Assembly (NCBI RefSeq): GCF_003318295.1
Contig: NZ_QOCW01000008.1
Location: 62,001 to 126,000 of the forward strand
Reading direction: 5' to 3'
Length of the DNA stretch: 64,000 nucleotides
Source of the DNA: Bacillus taeanensis
GTDB taxonomy: Bacteria; Bacillota; Bacilli; Bacillales; UBA6769
The translations under genes were made by a program, and so were the position numbers. Positions 8,346 through 17,294 of this stretch are shown piece by piece. Every line of letters starts with the position of its first letter. Position 1 is the first letter of the stretch. A model generated the notes under the pieces. That model was not told where the DNA came from, did no database searches, and was given only the letters and a program-made list of their open reading frames with translations.

Positions 8346-9959
8346 TTAATGCTGGTAGCCTGCTTTTTTACTCACTACCGGACTTTCTTCCTCTTCTTCA
8401 TCTTTATTTGATGTTCGAAGCGGAATTTCTTTTAAGAAGAATGTGACAAGTACTCCGATTGCAACAACAGCTGAAGCAAATAAGAACACCCCTGTTAATG
8501 AATAGCTTAATGCTTCACGTAAAATCGTTATAAACTGATCAAAAAGAGCGGTCATTTGTTCAGGTAAACTCGCTTTAATAGCTTCCAGCTGATTCGGATC
8601 CATTAATACTTGTGGATTTTGCAGCTGTGCTGTTTGTTCTCCCATGTCAGGCATTGCACCTGCTGCTGTTTCAGGTGTTAGTTCTTCCATTTTTGTTTTC
8701 ATTAAGTTTCCTAAAATCGTACCCATAATTGCAACCCCAACTGTTCCGCCAATTTGACGAAATACCTGCATAGCTGATGTGGCAACACCAAGATATTTAT
8801 GCTGTACCGCATTTTGCACTGTTACTTGGAAAACAGGCATCGTTGTTCCAAGACCCATTCCGATAATCACTAATTGAATAATAACACGCGTTAATGATGA
8901 GTCCGTATCGAGAAGAGAGTTTAAAAATAACCCACTCGACATAACCGCTAATCCAACAAGTGCAATTGCTTTATACTTACCTGTTCTCGTTATAAGTTGA
9001 CCAGAAATCGCACTTGACGTAACCATTGAAATTGTCATAATCATTTCTACAATACCTGATGTTGTCGCTGAATAGCCAAGTACACCCTGCACGAAAAACG
9101 GTGTATACATAATGACACCAAACATACCCATTCCCATTAAAAGTCCTGAAATATTTGAGAGTGTAAACACGCTATTTTTAAATAAATGCAGCGGCAGAAC
9201 AGGGCTTTTTGCTTTTCTTTCAATCATTATAAAGAAAATGATTGAAAGAACTGAAAGTGAAAATAAGCCGATAATTTCAAACGAGACCCACGCGAACTTA
9301 TTGCCGCCCCAAGAAAACCCTAATAGTAATGTAACAATAAATGATGTTAAGGCAATTGAACCAAGATAGTCAACCGATTCTTTTTCCGTTCTCGTATGGG
9401 ACGGATACAGCTTCCAAATAAGCGCAAATGCAATAAAACCAACCGGTAAGAATACCCAAAAAACCCAATGCCAATCAAAATTATCAACAATATAGCCACC
9501 AAGTGTTGGACCGAATAAACTCGAAAGACCAAATGTTGCTCCTAATAATCCCTGCCAGCGGCCGCGCTCTCTCGGTGTAAATAAATCACCAATTGTTGTA
9601 AACGCACAAGACATAATCATCCCGCTTCCAAAGCCTTGAATACCGCGGTAAAAAATCAATTGGTAAATAGTGTCTGATGTACCACTTAAAAAAGCGCCAA
9701 TCATAAAAATACCTATTCCAATTAAAATAAAGATTTTTCGTCCATAAATATCAGATAATTTCCCAACTAACATCGCCGTAATCGTTGACGTTACCATGTA
9801 GATTGTAAATACCCAATCAAAATATTCCATTCCGCCGATTTGGGCAATAATTTTCGGAAGCGATGTTCCAACAATTGTCATGTTAATTGCAGCAAAAAAC
9901 ATTGCCCCCATAACAGCAATCATAATCATTACTTTTTGGCGTGGTTCTAAATGTTCCAT
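8346..9959 (-). CDS. MFS drug efflux transporter, DHA2 (EmrB/QacA) family
   Basis: Proton-driven multidrug exporter of 537 aa with 14 predicted membrane helices. Motif A is visible between helices 2 and 3 (GKLSDIYGRKIFI), and the motif C-like segment GLSSLFGPTLGGYI lies in helix 5. A long extracytoplasmic loop near residues 420-470 is rich in Gln, Met and Pro, as often seen in this group. The ATG at 9959 has GGAGAG close upstream, so I prefer it to the in-frame ATG at 9977. It follows a TetR gene by 23 nt in one operon, so it is probably derepressed by its substrates. Confidence 0.9.
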   Translation of the reverse strand: MEHLEPRQKVMIMIAVMGAMFFAAINMTIVGTSLPKIIAQIGGMEYFDWVFTIYMVTSTITAMLVGKLSDIYGRKIFILIGIGIFMIGAFLSGTSDTIYQLIFYRGIQGFGSGMIMSCAFTTIGDLFTPRERGRWQGLLGATFGLSSLFGPTLGGYIVDNFDWHWVFWVFLPVGFIAFALIWKLYPSHTRTEKESVDYLGSIALTSFIVTLLLGFSWGGNKFAWVSFEIIGLFSLSVLSIIFFIMIERKAKSPVLPLHLFKNSVFTLSNISGLLMGMGMFGVIMYTPFFVQGVLGYSATTSGIVEMIMTISMVTSSAISGQLITRTGKYKAIALVGLAVMSSGLFLNSLLDTDSSLTRVIIQLVIIGMGLGTTMPVFQVTVQNAVQHKYLGVATSAMQVFRQIGGTVGVAIMGTILGNLMKTKMEELTPETAAGAMPDMGEQTAQLQNPQVLMDPNQLEAIKASLPEQMTALFDQFITILREALSYSLTGVFLFASAVVAIGVLVTFFLKEIPLRTSNKDEEEEESPVVSKKAGYQH

Positions 9960-9982
9960 TTTTTTCACTCTCCGCAATCAAA

Positions 9983-10885
9983 TTAATCGTGCAAATCAAA
10001 CTTTAAATAAAGAAGCTCTTTTAAATGATTTGCTTCTGTTCTGCACTCATCCGTATTTTTAAGAAGTGCTGTTAATGCTTTTATCATAAATTTCCTAGGA
10101 GACTCCTGACTAATTTCCGCCTTTAGTGCGTGAGCTGCAGCAAAAAGTTCTTCCTCTTTTTCACCTTTTACAGGTGAAGCTTTAATGACTGCAATAATTT
10201 TGTTGAATTCATTTGAAAGGATTTCTTCTTGTGTATCAAGCGTCTTTTGTGTATCAGCCTTTTCAATAGCAATCATCATGTCTGCAGTAATAATAGCTTC
10301 AGATTTTGTACTGATTAAAGCTTTTGCCATATCGTCTAAGCGGTTTACAATAAATTCTGCGGCCTTTGCAATATCAATTGGTTTTCTTTCAAAAACGAGA
10401 AGCAGCATATATTCTCTTATCATGCCGTTAAATAAAATAACAAGATCCCATAAATGCGGGGTGATTTTTTCACCGTATAAACCTAATATGCCTTTTTTAA
10501 TCCAATTTAATATTTTTGCTTTCCGCTGTTCTGCAAATTCTTTGACCGCTTCATTTTCATGATGAAGCTGTTCTTTAAACTGCATTTTTATAAAATCACT
10601 ATTTTTTTGAAATTCCACAAGCTTCACATATACTTGTTTAACAAGTATCTCTCTGGAGTTAAGCATACTGTCTTTTTCCACAAATTCTATCTTCTCAAAA
10701 AGATCATGTTGATACTGCTTTAATATAGATAACAGCAGCTGCTCTTTTGATTTAAAGTGAATATACAGCGTTCCTTTTGCGATTCCAATTTGATCGGCAA
10801 TTCCCTGCATCGATGTAGAATGAAAACCGTTTTCAGCAAACAGCTTCATCGCTGATTTTAATATTTGCTGCTTTTTTTCGTTCAT
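9983..10885 (-). CDS. TetR-family regulator of the efflux operon
   Basis: 300 aa. The N-terminal helix-turn-helix spans about residues 5-50 (ILKSAMKLFAENGFHSTSM...IGIAKGTLYIHFKSKEQLL), classic for TetR. The C-terminal ligand domain is unusually long, about 250 residues, and ends in a helical region. It is the first gene of the operon with the MFS pump and starts just after two TGACCAAT repeats, so it most likely represses itself and the pump. The inducer is unknown. Confidence 0.9.
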   Translation of the reverse strand: MNEKKQQILKSAMKLFAENGFHSTSMQGIADQIGIAKGTLYIHFKSKEQLLLSILKQYQHDLFEKIEFVEKDSMLNSREILVKQVYVKLVEFQKNSDFIKMQFKEQLHHENEAVKEFAEQRKAKILNWIKKGILGLYGEKITPHLWDLVILFNGMIREYMLLLVFERKPIDIAKAAEFIVNRLDDMAKALISTKSEAIITADMMIAIEKADTQKTLDTQEEILSNEFNKIIAVIKASPVKGEKEEELFAAAHALKAEISQESPRKFMIKALTALLKNTDECRTEANHLKELLYLKFDLHD

Positions 10886-10918
10886 TATCTCTCACTCTTT
10901 CTAATAAACAGCTTAAAA

Positions 10919-10948
10919 TGACCAATTAGTCATTTTTGACCAATAAGT
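10919..10948. promoter_or_regulatory. Probable TetR operator pair
   Basis: TGACCAATTAGTCA (10919-10932) is a near-perfect palindrome. TGACCAATAAGT (10937-10948) repeats its left half. Both lie 34-63 nt upstream of the tetR start, the usual position of a TetR operator. Confidence 0.6.
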
Positions 10949-11003
10949 ATTGAATGAATATAATATAACACGATCGTCTAGTCCCTTACAATAAAGAAGA
11001 ACA

Positions 11004-11047
11004 AAAAAAGCTGATTCAAAACGATATCGTTTTGAATCAGCTTTTTT
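11004..11047 (-). terminator. Terminator after the YmaF-like gene
   Basis: Perfect 22-bp inverted repeat centred on ACGATATCGT with A-run and T-run on the two sides; it lies just after the stop at 11061 on the minus strand. Confidence 0.9.
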
Positions 11048-11060
11048 ATAGAATACTTAT

Positions 11061-11450
11061 TTAATCCGGATAATATCCAAGCGGTTTTGAAGTGATTGCT
11101 TTAAATGGGTGACGATGTGTTTTTTGTCCAGGCATATACGTTAATCCGCCATATTCACTTACTTCAGGATTAAGATATTGTTCAATGACATTTCCTTCAA
11201 TAACATGATAATGTGTGCCATCAGGAAGCGGAACTGCAGGTCCTGTATACCCTCTTACCCGATGAAAATGATTGCTGTTAAAAGATGTTCGACTTCTATA
11301 AAAATGACGATGTCCATCATAGCTGCTGCCGTTTATGGGATACGTAAATCCATCTACAACATGCTGATGATAGACGTTTTTTGAGGAAACCGTTTTAAAA
11401 TAATGAGTATGTGCAATCTTTTCTAACCAATTAACATTTCGATTTAACAC
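11061..11450 (-). CDS. YmaF-like His-rich protein
   Basis: About 129 aa, rich in His and Tyr, with repeated HxH pairs (THYFKT, YHQHVVDG, YDGHRHFYRSRTSF, NSNHFHRVRGYTG, GTHYHVIEG, KTHRHPF). This pattern is that of the YmaF family of Bacillus, whose function is unknown; metal binding is a fair guess from the histidines. The frame is open to a GTG at 11465, but the GTG at 11450 has GGAG 9 nt upstream, so I place the start there with moderate certainty. Confidence 0.7.
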   Translation of the reverse strand: MLNRNVNWLEKIAHTHYFKTVSSKNVYHQHVVDGFTYPINGSSYDGHRHFYRSRTSFNSNHFHRVRGYTGPAVPLPDGTHYHVIEGNVIEQYLNPEVSEYGGLTYMPGQKTHRHPFKAITSKPLGYYPD

Positions 11451-11510
11451 AAACCACATCTCCACTTTTTACTTATTACTATATGCTTCTCCTTATAAAA
11501 GGTTAAAAAC

Positions 11511-11546
11511 AGCAGAAAGGTCTGCCTTTAGACAGACCTTTCTGCT
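11511..11546 (-). terminator. Terminator of the YjcZ-type gene
   Basis: 14-bp stem AGCAGAAAGGTCTG / CAGACCTTTCTGCT with an 8-nt loop, 30 nt after the small gene's stop. Confidence 0.85.
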
Positions 11547-11575
11547 ACTTGTACTTTTTTTGTTTTATTTAAAAA

Positions 11576-11665
11576 TTAGTATTTAAAACTTACAGCTCCA
11601 ACGATGATTAATAGGATGAACAGAACAACGATTAACGCAAAGCCACCAGCATAACCGTAACCCAT
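11576..11665 (-). CDS. YjcZ-family sporulation microprotein
   Basis: A 29-aa peptide that begins MGYGYAGGFALIVVLFIL and ends SFKY. The Gly/Tyr-rich head and a single hydrophobic helix are the signature of YjcZ-type sporulation proteins of Bacillus (also related to SscA). The start is clear: AAAGGAGGG lies 6 nt upstream of the ATG at 11665. It has its own terminator. Confidence 0.85.
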   Translation of the reverse strand: MGYGYAGGFALIVVLFILLIIVGAVSFKY

Positions 11666-11861
11666 TATACTCCCTCCTTTCCCTAAGGAAGTTACTATAA
11701 TTTATGTAAACTTTCCAAAAAACGTAAGGGATAATGGCGGACAAGAATAAAATTGTGTACATACCTATTAGAAAATAGGATTGTACACTTGTGTATTCCA
11801 TTTTTCACGTTATCGCATATACTATTATAATTCATAATTGACACGTTTAAGGAGGGGTTGT

Positions 11862-12077
11862 ATGCCATCTATTGTTGTAGGTCCTTTTCAATTTGTTACA
11901 AACGACGGTACTGTAAACTTTGGAGACACACTGCAAATTTCACCAAAAAGCACGTCAAAATCCATTGCTGGGTCAGGCGGCGGAACAGGTAATTTGGTAA
12001 TAATCAACAACGGCATTAGTATTTCAAATGGAATTGATCCAGACATTGCCGATTCTAATACAGCAGCAAATGTATAA
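11862..12077 (+). CDS. GerPF-like spore germination protein
   Basis: 71 aa, GerPA/GerPF family, which affects coat permeability for germinants. The N-terminus MPSIVVGPFQFVTNDGTVNFGD and a middle Gly/Ser-rich GSGGGTGN stretch match the family; the tail is Asp/Asn-rich. The ATG at 11862 has AAGGAGGGG upstream. It is a single gene rather than part of a gerP operon. A CATATACTA sequence at 11816-11824 resembles a sporulation sigma E/K -10 box, but I see no matching -35. Confidence 0.85.
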   Translation: MPSIVVGPFQFVTNDGTVNFGDTLQISPKSTSKSIAGSGGGTGNLVIINNGISISNGIDPDIADSNTAANV

Positions 12078-12080
12078 TGT

Positions 12081-12120
12081 AAAAGCCATCCTTTTTATAC
12101 TAATAAAAAGGATGGCTTTT
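12081..12120 (+). terminator. Terminator of the GerPF-like gene
   Basis: Stem AAAAGCCATCCTTTTTA / TAAAAAGGATGGCTTTT right after the stop. Confidence 0.9.
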
Positions 12121-12197
12121 ATTGTAGGATAATCCACCTTATCAGCCTAATCTGTCATAACACCTCTTTCTTAAAAGATACGTGTTTTTTCTACCGA

Positions 12198-12341
12198 TCA
12201 TTTATTCTTCACTGGTGTAACAACAGCATATAAATTTTCTGCAGAATCAGAGACTGTAATTTCAATTAATTTATAACCACCTACATAATTAGCCTCTTCT
12301 GCAGTAGTTTCTTTTATTTCTTTTGCTTCTTTGACATTCAT
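12198..12341 (-). CDS. Small hypothetical protein, 47 aa
   Basis: Starts MNVKEAKEIKETTAEEANYV, then a GGYKLIEITVSDSAENLYAVV core and ends PVKNK. The ribosome site AAAGGATG lies 10 nt upstream of the ATG at 12341. The lysine/glutamate-rich head and strand-like tail suggest a folded microprotein. I do not recognise it. It is convergent with the GerPF-like gene. Confidence 0.55.
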   Translation of the reverse strand: MNVKEAKEIKETTAEEANYVGGYKLIEITVSDSAENLYAVVTPVKNK

Positions 12342-12450
12342 TTCTTATTCATCCTTTCATCTTTTCAATTCCGAAGTTAATATATTCATACAAACTTAAA
12401 ATGTGACATTTGCCTAATGTGTTTTAGTTTCTCTGCTTTTAAAACAACTT

Positions 12451-12487
12451 AAAAACCAGCTGAATAAGGGGCTCTCAGCTGGTTTTT
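12451..12487 (-). terminator. Terminator of the superoxide dismutase gene
   Basis: Stem AAAAACCAGCTGA / TCAGCTGGTTTTT, 39 nt after the dismutase stop on the minus strand. Confidence 0.85.
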
Positions 12488-12525
12488 ATTATTTTTATCC
12501 ATTCTTTAAAGTAACAATAACTCTC

Positions 12526-13443
12526 TTAATAAGCTTTCCACATCAATTCTTTCGCTTTTTTAAACCGTTCAGACACTTCCGGCCAGTTCACAACATTCCA
12601 CCAATTATCAACATACTCCGCTCTTTTATTTTCATACTGCAAGTAGTAAGCATGCTCCCACACGTCAAGAACAAGAAGTGGAATAACATCCCATTGACTT
12701 AAATTTTGATGCTTTTCTGCCTGCAAAATTTCGAGGCGGTGCGACCGCGGTGCCCAAACAAGAATGGCCCAGCCGACCGCTTCTACTTTTTTAGCCGCTT
12801 CCGAAAAATGTTTTTTAAACTGCTGAAAACTCCCAAATGTTCGCTTTATTTCCTGAAGCAGCTCTCCTTTAGGCTCACCGCCTCCTTTAGGAGTCATTAC
12901 ATTCCAAAAAATTGTATGCAAATAATGACCCCCCCCGTTAAATGCTGCTTCTCTTTCCCAATGTTTAATAAGATCAAAGTCATTGTTTCGACGCGCTTTT
13001 TCCATTTCTTTTTCAGCTTTATTTAACCCATCTACATAGCTTTGATGATGTTTATCATGATGAAGCCTCATAATTCGTTCATCAATATACGGCTCGAGGG
13101 CATTATAAGCATAAGGAAGCGGCGGCAGCTTATGCCCCCCAATCGGAACAGGCTCATTCGATGGACCATTATAACGAGAACTTGTAAACGCATGTGAATT
13201 TTTTAAGGTTCGCCACTCCTTATAAAGAGAGTCGGCATTTTCCTGGAGTTCACCAACAGACAAAACATCATAAGTATTTGTATAGAGGCTATTAATAAAC
13301 TGCTGAATTTTTTCTCCAAACTGCTCATTTTCTTCATTTAAATCATCACGATTCATTCCCTCAAAATGTAACCATTTATCGTGTAAAAGGTTTGCCCATG
13401 TTTTTAGTTCATCGACATATTGTTTAATTCGTTTTTCATCCAT
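12526..13443 (-). CDS. sodF: Fe/Mn superoxide dismutase with N-terminal extension (SodF type)
   Basis: 305 aa, longer than the usual 200 because about 100 helical residues precede the catalytic domain, as in B. subtilis SodF. Metal ligands are visible: His in MRLHHDKHHQSY, His in GGGHYLHTIFWN, and Asp and His in LLVLDVWEHAYYLQY. The GGGHYLHTIFW and WAILVW segments are typical of Fe/Mn enzymes. I start at the ATG at 13443 because AAAGGAGGG lies just upstream; the frame is open 7 codons further. It is monocistronic. The role of the extension is unknown. Confidence 0.9.
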   Translation of the reverse strand: MDEKRIKQYVDELKTWANLLHDKWLHFEGMNRDDLNEENEQFGEKIQQFINSLYTNTYDVLSVGELQENADSLYKEWRTLKNSHAFTSSRYNGPSNEPVPIGGHKLPPLPYAYNALEPYIDERIMRLHHDKHHQSYVDGLNKAEKEMEKARRNNDFDLIKHWEREAAFNGGGHYLHTIFWNVMTPKGGGEPKGELLQEIKRTFGSFQQFKKHFSEAAKKVEAVGWAILVWAPRSHRLEILQAEKHQNLSQWDVIPLLVLDVWEHAYYLQYENKRAEYVDNWWNVVNWPEVSERFKKAKELMWKAY

Positions 13444-13590
13444 TTTAAGCCCTCCTTTTTCCATCGTTTAACTATATGAAGAGGTTTCAGATTTAACTAT
13501 TAATTTTTATTAATAAAATGGAAATATTTACACAAAAAAACTAATAATATAAGTTATAATACTACTATCATTAGTTTTTATGGAGGGATT

Positions 13591-14328
13591 ATGATGCGCG
13601 TTCATCAGTACGACTTTCTTTATCAATTAGTTTTTTTACCGTCTTTGTTTCCTGTAAACTGCTATCTGGTGGAGGAGGAAACCGAATTAACACTTATTGA
13701 TACAGCCCTTCCTTACAGTCATAAAGCCATTTTACAGACCGCTAAAAAAATTGGAAAACCAATTACTCGTATTCTTTTAACACATGCTCATGAAGATCAT
13801 GTCGGTGCACTTGATGCTTTAAAAATAGATCTTCCTCATGCAGAAGTGATGATTTCAGAAAGAGACGCAAAACTTTTAAAAGGCGACCTTACATTAGAAG
13901 AAAGTGAAACCAAGACACCAATTCGCGGCGGTGTTCCTAAACGAATTCAAACAAAGCCTGATTTTTTTCTTACAGATGGGGACAAAATCGGCTCTCTTCA
14001 AGCAGCTTTTTCACCTGGTCATACTCCGGGTTCCATCGCATTTATTGATAATAGAAATAATGCATTAATAGCAGGAGACGCTTTTCAAACAAGAGGTGGT
14101 ATCGCGGTGTCTGGTAAACTAAAGCCTTTTTTTCCATTTCCCGCTTTTGCAACTTGGCATAAAGAAAAGGCCCTAGAAAGTGCTAAGAGATTAAGAGATT
14201 TAAAACCTTCCATACTAGCTGTCGGACATGGAGAAATGATTATTGATCCTATCAAAAAGATAGACAAAGCGATTAATGATGCAGAAAAAGCGTTAGAAAG
14301 AGGAAAGTATAATGAGACAAGGACTTAA
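13591..14328 (+). CDS. MBL-fold metallo-hydrolase
   Basis: 245 aa. The metallo-beta-lactamase motif H-x-H-x-D-H is present (LLTHAHEDHVGAL, about residue 68), with the later ligands in FSPGHTPGSIAF (about 147), AGDAFQTRGG (about 165) and VGHGEMI (about 212). GGAGG lies upstream of the tandem ATGs at 13591 and 13594. The gene overlaps the following TetR gene by 17 nt, so the two are translationally coupled. The substrate is unknown. Confidence 0.9.
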   Translation: MMRVHQYDFLYQLVFLPSLFPVNCYLVEEETELTLIDTALPYSHKAILQTAKKIGKPITRILLTHAHEDHVGALDALKIDLPHAEVMISERDAKLLKGDLTLEESETKTPIRGGVPKRIQTKPDFFLTDGDKIGSLQAAFSPGHTPGSIAFIDNRNNALIAGDAFQTRGGIAVSGKLKPFFPFPAFATWHKEKALESAKRLRDLKPSILAVGHGEMIIDPIKKIDKAINDAEKALERGKYNETRT

Positions 14329-14881
14329 TAAAAATATTGTACTTCAAGCAGCGGCTGAATTAGCGGATCAGGAAGGTTTTGAAAAGGTAACACTAGCTGC
14401 CGTTGCTAAGAAGTTAAACATTCGAACACCTTCTTTATATAATCATATCGAAGGTTTTTCCGGGCTAAAAAAAGACCTTGCCCTTTATGCGCTTCATAAG
14501 CTTAAAAATAATATGGCAGAAGCAGCAATTGGCAGATCTGGGGAAGAAGCGTTATATTCAATTGGCATATCTTATGTTTCTTTTGTAAGAAAGCACCCTG
14601 GTCTTTATGAAGCCGCCAATGCTTCGTTTGATCCTCTCGATCCACAGCTTCAAGAAGCAGGAAATGAAATCGTAATACTATTACTGCGTATTTTAGAAAG
14701 TTACAAGCTTGATCAAGAAGCCGCCCTTCATATTGTGAGAGGACTTCGAAGCCTGGTGCACGGCTTTGCCTCGCTTGAATTAAGAAAAGGTTTTAATTTA
14801 GAATTAAATAATGATGAATCATTAAATTGTTTGTTACACACCTATTTAGCAGGTCTAAAAACAACCTATGATCAGTCCTAA
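14312..14881 (+). CDS. TetR-family regulator with WHG-type C-terminal domain
   Basis: 189 aa. The helix-turn-helix is at about residues 8-50 (AAELADQEGFEKVTLAAVAKKL, then TPSLYNHIEG). The second half (LRSLVHGFASLELRKGF) is the WHG-type ligand domain found in many Bacillus TetR proteins. It overlaps the end of the MBL hydrolase gene and likely regulates that two-gene operon. Confidence 0.88.
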   Translation: MRQGLNKNIVLQAAAELADQEGFEKVTLAAVAKKLNIRTPSLYNHIEGFSGLKKDLALYALHKLKNNMAEAAIGRSGEEALYSIGISYVSFVRKHPGLYEAANASFDPLDPQLQEAGNEIVILLLRILESYKLDQEAALHIVRGLRSLVHGFASLELRKGFNLELNNDESLNCLLHTYLAGLKTTYDQS

Positions 14882-14899
14882 TATTTAAAACTGTTTGTA

Positions 14900-14936
14900 G
14901 AGGATGAGTTAACAGAAACTTCATCCTCTTCTTTTT
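14900..14936 (+). terminator. Terminator of the MBL/TetR operon
   Basis: Stem GAGGATGA / TCATCCTC followed by TTCTTTTT, 18 nt past the stop. Confidence 0.8.
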
Positions 14937-15195
14937 AAGGAAACATCGTAAGCTGCTGTTCTCTTCTGCGCTTTTCTCTTGCTGCTTCATTATAAGCGTC
15001 CTGCTCATCATACTGCCACATTCTTTTTTTATAGCGCTTTGCCCGAATTCTTCCCTGCTTTACTAAGGAGTTTACCTTCTTACGACAAAAGCGAATGCTT
15101 TTGTCACCCGTTGTTTCCTCAAGATTTTTCATAAAAATCTTTATAATGCTCCCATAGTTCGTATATCCGCCCTCAGTATAATAAGTTCTCGCCAC
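14935..15195 (-). CDS. Small basic hypothetical protein, 86 aa
   Basis: Lys/Arg-rich protein. The middle (RFCRKKVNSLVKQGRIRAKRYKKRMW) looks like a winged or helix-turn-helix DNA-binding segment, followed by a charged helix AREKRRREQQL. The ATG at 15195 is preceded by GGGGGAGC. I do not recognise a family; nucleic-acid binding is inference from composition. Confidence 0.55.
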   Translation of the reverse strand: MARTYYTEGGYTNYGSIIKIFMKNLEETTGDKSIRFCRKKVNSLVKQGRIRAKRYKKRMWQYDEQDAYNEAAREKRRREQQLTMFP

Positions 15196-15428
15196 GAAGC
15201 TCCCCCCATGGAATTATTTTTAACCGTTCATAAAGCTTGTCCGCTCATATATAACTATGCAGCCACCTTATCTATCAGTACAGAAATATAAAATTCTCTT
15301 TTAAAACAGACAAACTTTCCTTATACCAAAAAATAATGGTAAACTTAAGGAGACGATACGTATGATAATAAAGACAAGTGCTCCAACCGTTCCATGATGA
15401 AATCTTTTACAAACGGAGGGAAAGCAAA

Positions 15429-16805
15429 ATGACGAACATTACTGTGATTGATAATAAAGAAAAAAGTGAATTAAAAGTAACAAGACTGGCAGTTCACGAT
15501 GTATGTAAAGTAATCGAAGCAGTAAACGAGAAAAGTGAATGCTTTTACTTATTTTTTTATAAAGACCATTTTCTTACAGGAAAAAAAGCGTCCAAATTAA
15601 AAAGACATTCTCATATAGAGAAAGTCTTCAAAAGAGGGATTCTTTTCCAAGCTCCTCATCCGCTTATTAATGCGCTAACTAAAAGAAGTCCTTCATTCAT
15701 CCTGCAAAGTTTTACCTCATTATGGCCAAAACTCGAACAACACTACACCCCTCAAGAAACAGCACTTATTTTTACCTTTTTTGATGCGTTTATTAAAAAA
15801 GAAAAAATTGTTAAAATTATGAAAAACTACTTTTATAACTATCGCAGAAACGGACAGCTGTTTTTAGCTTATCAAATTATTCACATTTTAAAGAGCTTTG
15901 TACCAAAATATAAGTGGGCACATGAAATCGCAAATTCCCTGCAATTTCATAAATACATGAAAACATATGAAGAAAATGCAAAAATTCTGCCAAAAAAAGA
16001 TCCTCTTTATGCAGAACAATTCTGTTTTTCATACAGAGAAAAAGAAGAAAATTTCTCTATCCTGCAAACAAAACTTGGCACAGAAAAAAGATGGATCGAT
16101 CAGATTGCTCTTTATGTTGACCACATTTCTTCTCGACAAAAGCCTTCATTAGAAGCGTATCAAAGCCTTCTTGCTTTCCTTCCCCTTCACTTTTCAGAGG
16201 AAGAATCCACCTCTCTTTTACACGATTTATATAAAGAAATTCCAAATTTCCAACCACTACAAAATGACTTATTTCACACTTTCATGCAGCAGCACATGTA
16301 TGAAGAAGCGATTCATTTAGTCATTAATAACGGTATAAAACCTTCTGAAGTTCACCTTCATCAGTTAATTAACTTATTGAATGATGGCTCTATAACCATT
16401 GATCAGCTTAATGTTGAAAAAATTAACGCTCTGCCAGTTAAACGAATTAATCCAACAATGCTCGAAAAAATTCTCCGTGTTTGCGTGCCGCGCTTACTAG
16501 CAAAGCACGATCTTTCCTTTGTAAACGAGTGGCTTCACCCTTTTTATAGCGCCAATTTGCCTCTGCCAATTTTACAGCAAGTGCATACGATGATTGAAAT
16601 AAAAGAAGATCCTGATCAACAGCTCTTTTTAGGAGAACATTATTATGAGTTTAAGCAATTAGAAAAGGCGATCGATTGCTTTAGCTGGGAAATGGAATTA
16701 AACCCAACTGATCCGAAACCTGTCCAATGGTTAACAAAAATTTATCGGGAAATGGGCATGATAGAAGAATCCAAAGCCTATCAACAAATGTATTCGAGCA
16801 TGTAA
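15429..16805 (+). CDS. Hypothetical helical repeat protein, 458 aa
   Basis: A largely alpha-helical soluble protein. The last 70 residues read like TPR helices (FLGEHYYEFKQLEKAIDCF, then LNPTDPKPVQWLTKIYREMG), so it may be a scaffold. The ATG at 15429 has CGGAGGG 9 nt upstream, so I prefer it to the earlier in-frame ATG-like start at 15378. It is monocistronic with its own terminator. No enzymatic motif is seen. Confidence 0.75.
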   Translation: MTNITVIDNKEKSELKVTRLAVHDVCKVIEAVNEKSECFYLFFYKDHFLTGKKASKLKRHSHIEKVFKRGILFQAPHPLINALTKRSPSFILQSFTSLWPKLEQHYTPQETALIFTFFDAFIKKEKIVKIMKNYFYNYRRNGQLFLAYQIIHILKSFVPKYKWAHEIANSLQFHKYMKTYEENAKILPKKDPLYAEQFCFSYREKEENFSILQTKLGTEKRWIDQIALYVDHISSRQKPSLEAYQSLLAFLPLHFSEEESTSLLHDLYKEIPNFQPLQNDLFHTFMQQHMYEEAIHLVINNGIKPSEVHLHQLINLLNDGSITIDQLNVEKINALPVKRINPTMLEKILRVCVPRLLAKHDLSFVNEWLHPFYSANLPLPILQQVHTMIEIKEDPDQQLFLGEHYYEFKQLEKAIDCFSWEMELNPTDPKPVQWLTKIYREMGMIEESKAYQQMYSSM

Positions 16806-16838
16806 AAAAGAGAGGAGATTAGACTCCCTCTTTTTTAT
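16804..16838 (+). terminator. Terminator of the helical repeat protein gene
   Basis: Stem AAAAAAGAGAGGAG / CTCCCTCTTTTTT, overlapping the stop codon. Confidence 0.85.
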
Positions 16839-16933
16839 TTTTACAATATTCCCCTAACTTATTTTTAAAAAATGGAATAAAAACTATTAAAAAGGTAACA
16901 ATGGTTAAAAAAATAGTTTAGGAGAGTTAAAAA

Positions 16934-17173
16934 ATGTTTAAATATGAAATGATTGAATTAGTAGATGAGAAGGTTGAAACGTTAACAAAAGTGGTAAAGG
17001 AATATGAAAGAGAATACGTTGAATTGGACAAAGTAGATATATGGCCTTATCCAGAAGCTGTACGTATCGCAGTATTGTTAAGAAAAACAGAACTTGAACA
17101 TTATATTAGAGAAAGCCAAACAGAATTAAAAAGTTTATTGAGAAAGGAGAAAATCCATGGAGAAACGAATTGA
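16934..17173 (+). CDS. Small hypothetical protein, 79 aa
   Basis: A charged, helical protein (KVETLTKVVKEYEREYVELDK, then EAVRIAVLLRKTELEHYIRE). AGGAG lies 8 nt upstream of the ATG. It overlaps the next small gene by 17 nt, so they form a two-gene unit. Not recognised. Confidence 0.6.
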   Translation: MFKYEMIELVDEKVETLTKVVKEYEREYVELDKVDIWPYPEAVRIAVLLRKTELEHYIRESQTELKSLLRKEKIHGETN

Positions 17174-17294
17174 TCTTTCCAATCAAACGAAGGACGATAT
17201 TATTGACCTCTTTGATGAACAAACCTTAAAGCTTGAAGAAGTGTTAGAAGAAGGGAAAAAGTATAAACTTGAAATAAAAATTGAAGAACTTTAA
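17157..17294 (+). CDS. Acidic microprotein, 45 aa
   Basis: Starts MEKRIDLSNQTKDDIIDLFD and ends KLEIKIEEL. AAAGGAG lies 7 nt upstream of the ATG, within the end of the preceding gene. Its composition is very acidic. The coupled arrangement of a helical protein and an acidic partner is suggestive of interaction, but there is no direct evidence. Confidence 0.6.
   Translation: MEKRIDLSNQTKDDIIDLFDEQTLKLEEVLEEGKKYKLEIKIEEL

Noticed and set aside
11583-11801. 72-codon minus-strand frame
   Set aside because: It lies in a different frame over the YjcZ-type gene, which has a perfect ribosome site and family signature.
11816-11824. Sigma E/K promoter for the GerPF-like gene
   Set aside because: A CATAnnnTA -10 match is present but no acceptable -35 lies at the right distance.
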